Assembly (NCBI GenBank): GCA_021018815.1
Contig: JAITYX010000022.1
Location: 3,038,001 to 3,102,000, forward strand
Reading direction: 5' to 3'
DNA from: Talinum fruticosum
Lineage: Eukaryota; Streptophyta; Magnoliopsida; Caryophyllales; Talinaceae
Length of the DNA stretch: 64,000 nucleotides
Positions 63,251 through 64,000 of this stretch are shown here, one piece after another. The stretch's first letter is position 1; every line of letters starts with the position of its first letter. The translations under genes were made by a program, and so were the position numbers. The notes beneath the pieces are model-generated. The model saw nothing but the letters and a program-made list of their open reading frames with translations. It ran no database searches and was not told the origin of the DNA.

Positions 63251-64000
63251 ATAATTCTTTCATCATTATTCTTGCTTCATAAGTGTAGGAAAAACATGAT
63301 TCAGAGAGTAAAGAAGTATCTCGTTACCTCACCCTTCTTAATTTTCGCCTCATATCTTTTCCATTCCTTAACGGAATTGAGCTTATAATATGTCATTGGA
63401 AAGCTCTTTCAATAAGGAAATTAGAAAAATAGACTCAAATAGCTTTGGACCAAAAATATGACCGAAAATATGACTCAAATAGCTTTGTATGAGTTGTTCT
63501 TCCATTTCTACAGATCACTCTAACACAGTAGATTTGAGATTTTATGCAAGTTTGATTCCAAGCCGGATGTCCGAGCAAAATTAGCAATAACTTGCATAAC
63601 ACATAACACCGAATAGGATTATTGACATTTTACTACTCGTGACATTGACAAATGATAAAAAAGTTCCTTAGGTCTCGTAAATAATGAATTCGCCCTTGTG
63701 GTATGATTTTTTTTTTTTTGACAGTTTACTACCTTGAAAATTTAAAACGTAGAGTACTAAACTATTAAAAAAACCAAATCTTAGGGTACTAATTTATTAT
63801 TTATGAGACCCAAGGGACTTTTTTATCATTTGTCGATACCACCGAGTAGTAAAGTGGGTGTCAACTTTACAAAATATGAGCAAATCATCAGCAAAGATTA
63901 GATGGTTTAGCTTTAGCTCCTTACACCCCGAGTGGAATCTAAATTTATTGTCCTGCCTGGATGGTGTAATTCATTGTATTCTTTATAATGTTTTTATAAA
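63250..64000 (-). mobile_element. LINE reverse-transcriptase fragment, runs off the window
   Basis: The minus strand from 63990 reads [20 protein letters not shown], then [10 protein letters not shown], the palm region with catalytic FADD at about 63886-63897. Beyond a nested MITE the same protein continues in another frame as ARTSGLESNLHK at about 63550-63590. The fragment is degenerate and its 5' part lies outside the window. The lower edge is approximate; 63370-63480 holds a short duplicated GACTCAAATAGCTTTG motif of unclear origin. Confidence 0.7.
63633..63849. mobile_element. Mariner-type MITE nested in the LINE
   Basis: 217 bp with about 60 bp imperfect terminal inverted repeats starting CTACTCG, sharing GACAAATGATAAAAAAGT and GGTCTCRTAAATAAT, and flanked by TA on both sides (63631-63632 and 63850-63851). 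It interrupts the LINE reverse transcriptase between KVDTH and the following helix, which proves it is a discrete insertion. It would fold into a long hairpin. Confidence 0.85.

Overview
The window is nuclear DNA from a flowering plant, most likely a eudicot. The evidence is GT-AG spliced genes with plant-specific families (a cytosolic dehydroascorbate reductase, a PF09713/TIGR01589 protein, plant LRR receptor kinases), AT-rich spacers, and plant-type transposons (Stowaway, PIF/Harbinger, CACTA, MULE, L1 LINEs). It holds few intact genes and a great deal of transposon and pseudogene debris. I cannot name the species.

Layout. 1-7.5 kb: minus-strand, intron-containing fragments of a PRP3 splicing-factor gene (disabled by stops and frameshifts) and of an LRR-VIII-type receptor kinase, separated by a ~580 bp direct repeat (1-584 and 4421-4997) and a 251 bp tandem duplication (3574-4070). 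10.8-13.9 kb: a plus-strand LRR-XII (Xa21/EFR-type) receptor-kinase pseudogene. 14-18.8 kb: AT-rich spacer with MITEs. 18.85-20.5 kb: the most unusual locus, a TATA box, a secretory-signal-like start and nine 156 bp repeats, each encoding two CLE-peptide-like motifs (one ~VPRGPDPI, one ~VPTGPNP) with a PPPTP insert; the reading frame is broken in several places. 25.4-27.3 kb: an intact three-exon PF09713 gene with two G-boxes upstream.

31.4 and 39.4 kb: two intact single-exon genes for small secreted eight-cysteine peptides. They are paralogues on the same strand with clearly related promoter sequences. A 5'-truncated L1-type LINE (34.06-36.86 kb, with target-site duplication) lies between them. 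40.6-45.8 kb: an intact six-exon dehydroascorbate reductase gene, minus strand. 47.08-52.89 kb: a PIF/Harbinger transposon with decayed transposase and NAM-like accessory ORFs; its transposase is split by a 1.54 kb solo LTR with a 5 bp target duplication. 53.6-55.7 kb: a GRF-zinc-finger/transmembrane gene fragment split by a 1.6 kb non-autonomous CACTA element with a TAT target duplication. 57.1-58.9 kb: a decayed MULE transposase, cut at its N-terminal side by another CACTA terminus. 62-63.5 kb: retroelement-like debris. 63.25-64 kb: a minus-strand LINE reverse transcriptase (FADD motif) carrying a 217 bp MITE.

The intact genes (DHAR, PF09713, two cysteine-rich peptides) are not an operon or pathway. 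The region is best read as a transposon-rich neighbourhood in which one peptide-precursor locus has expanded by tandem repetition.
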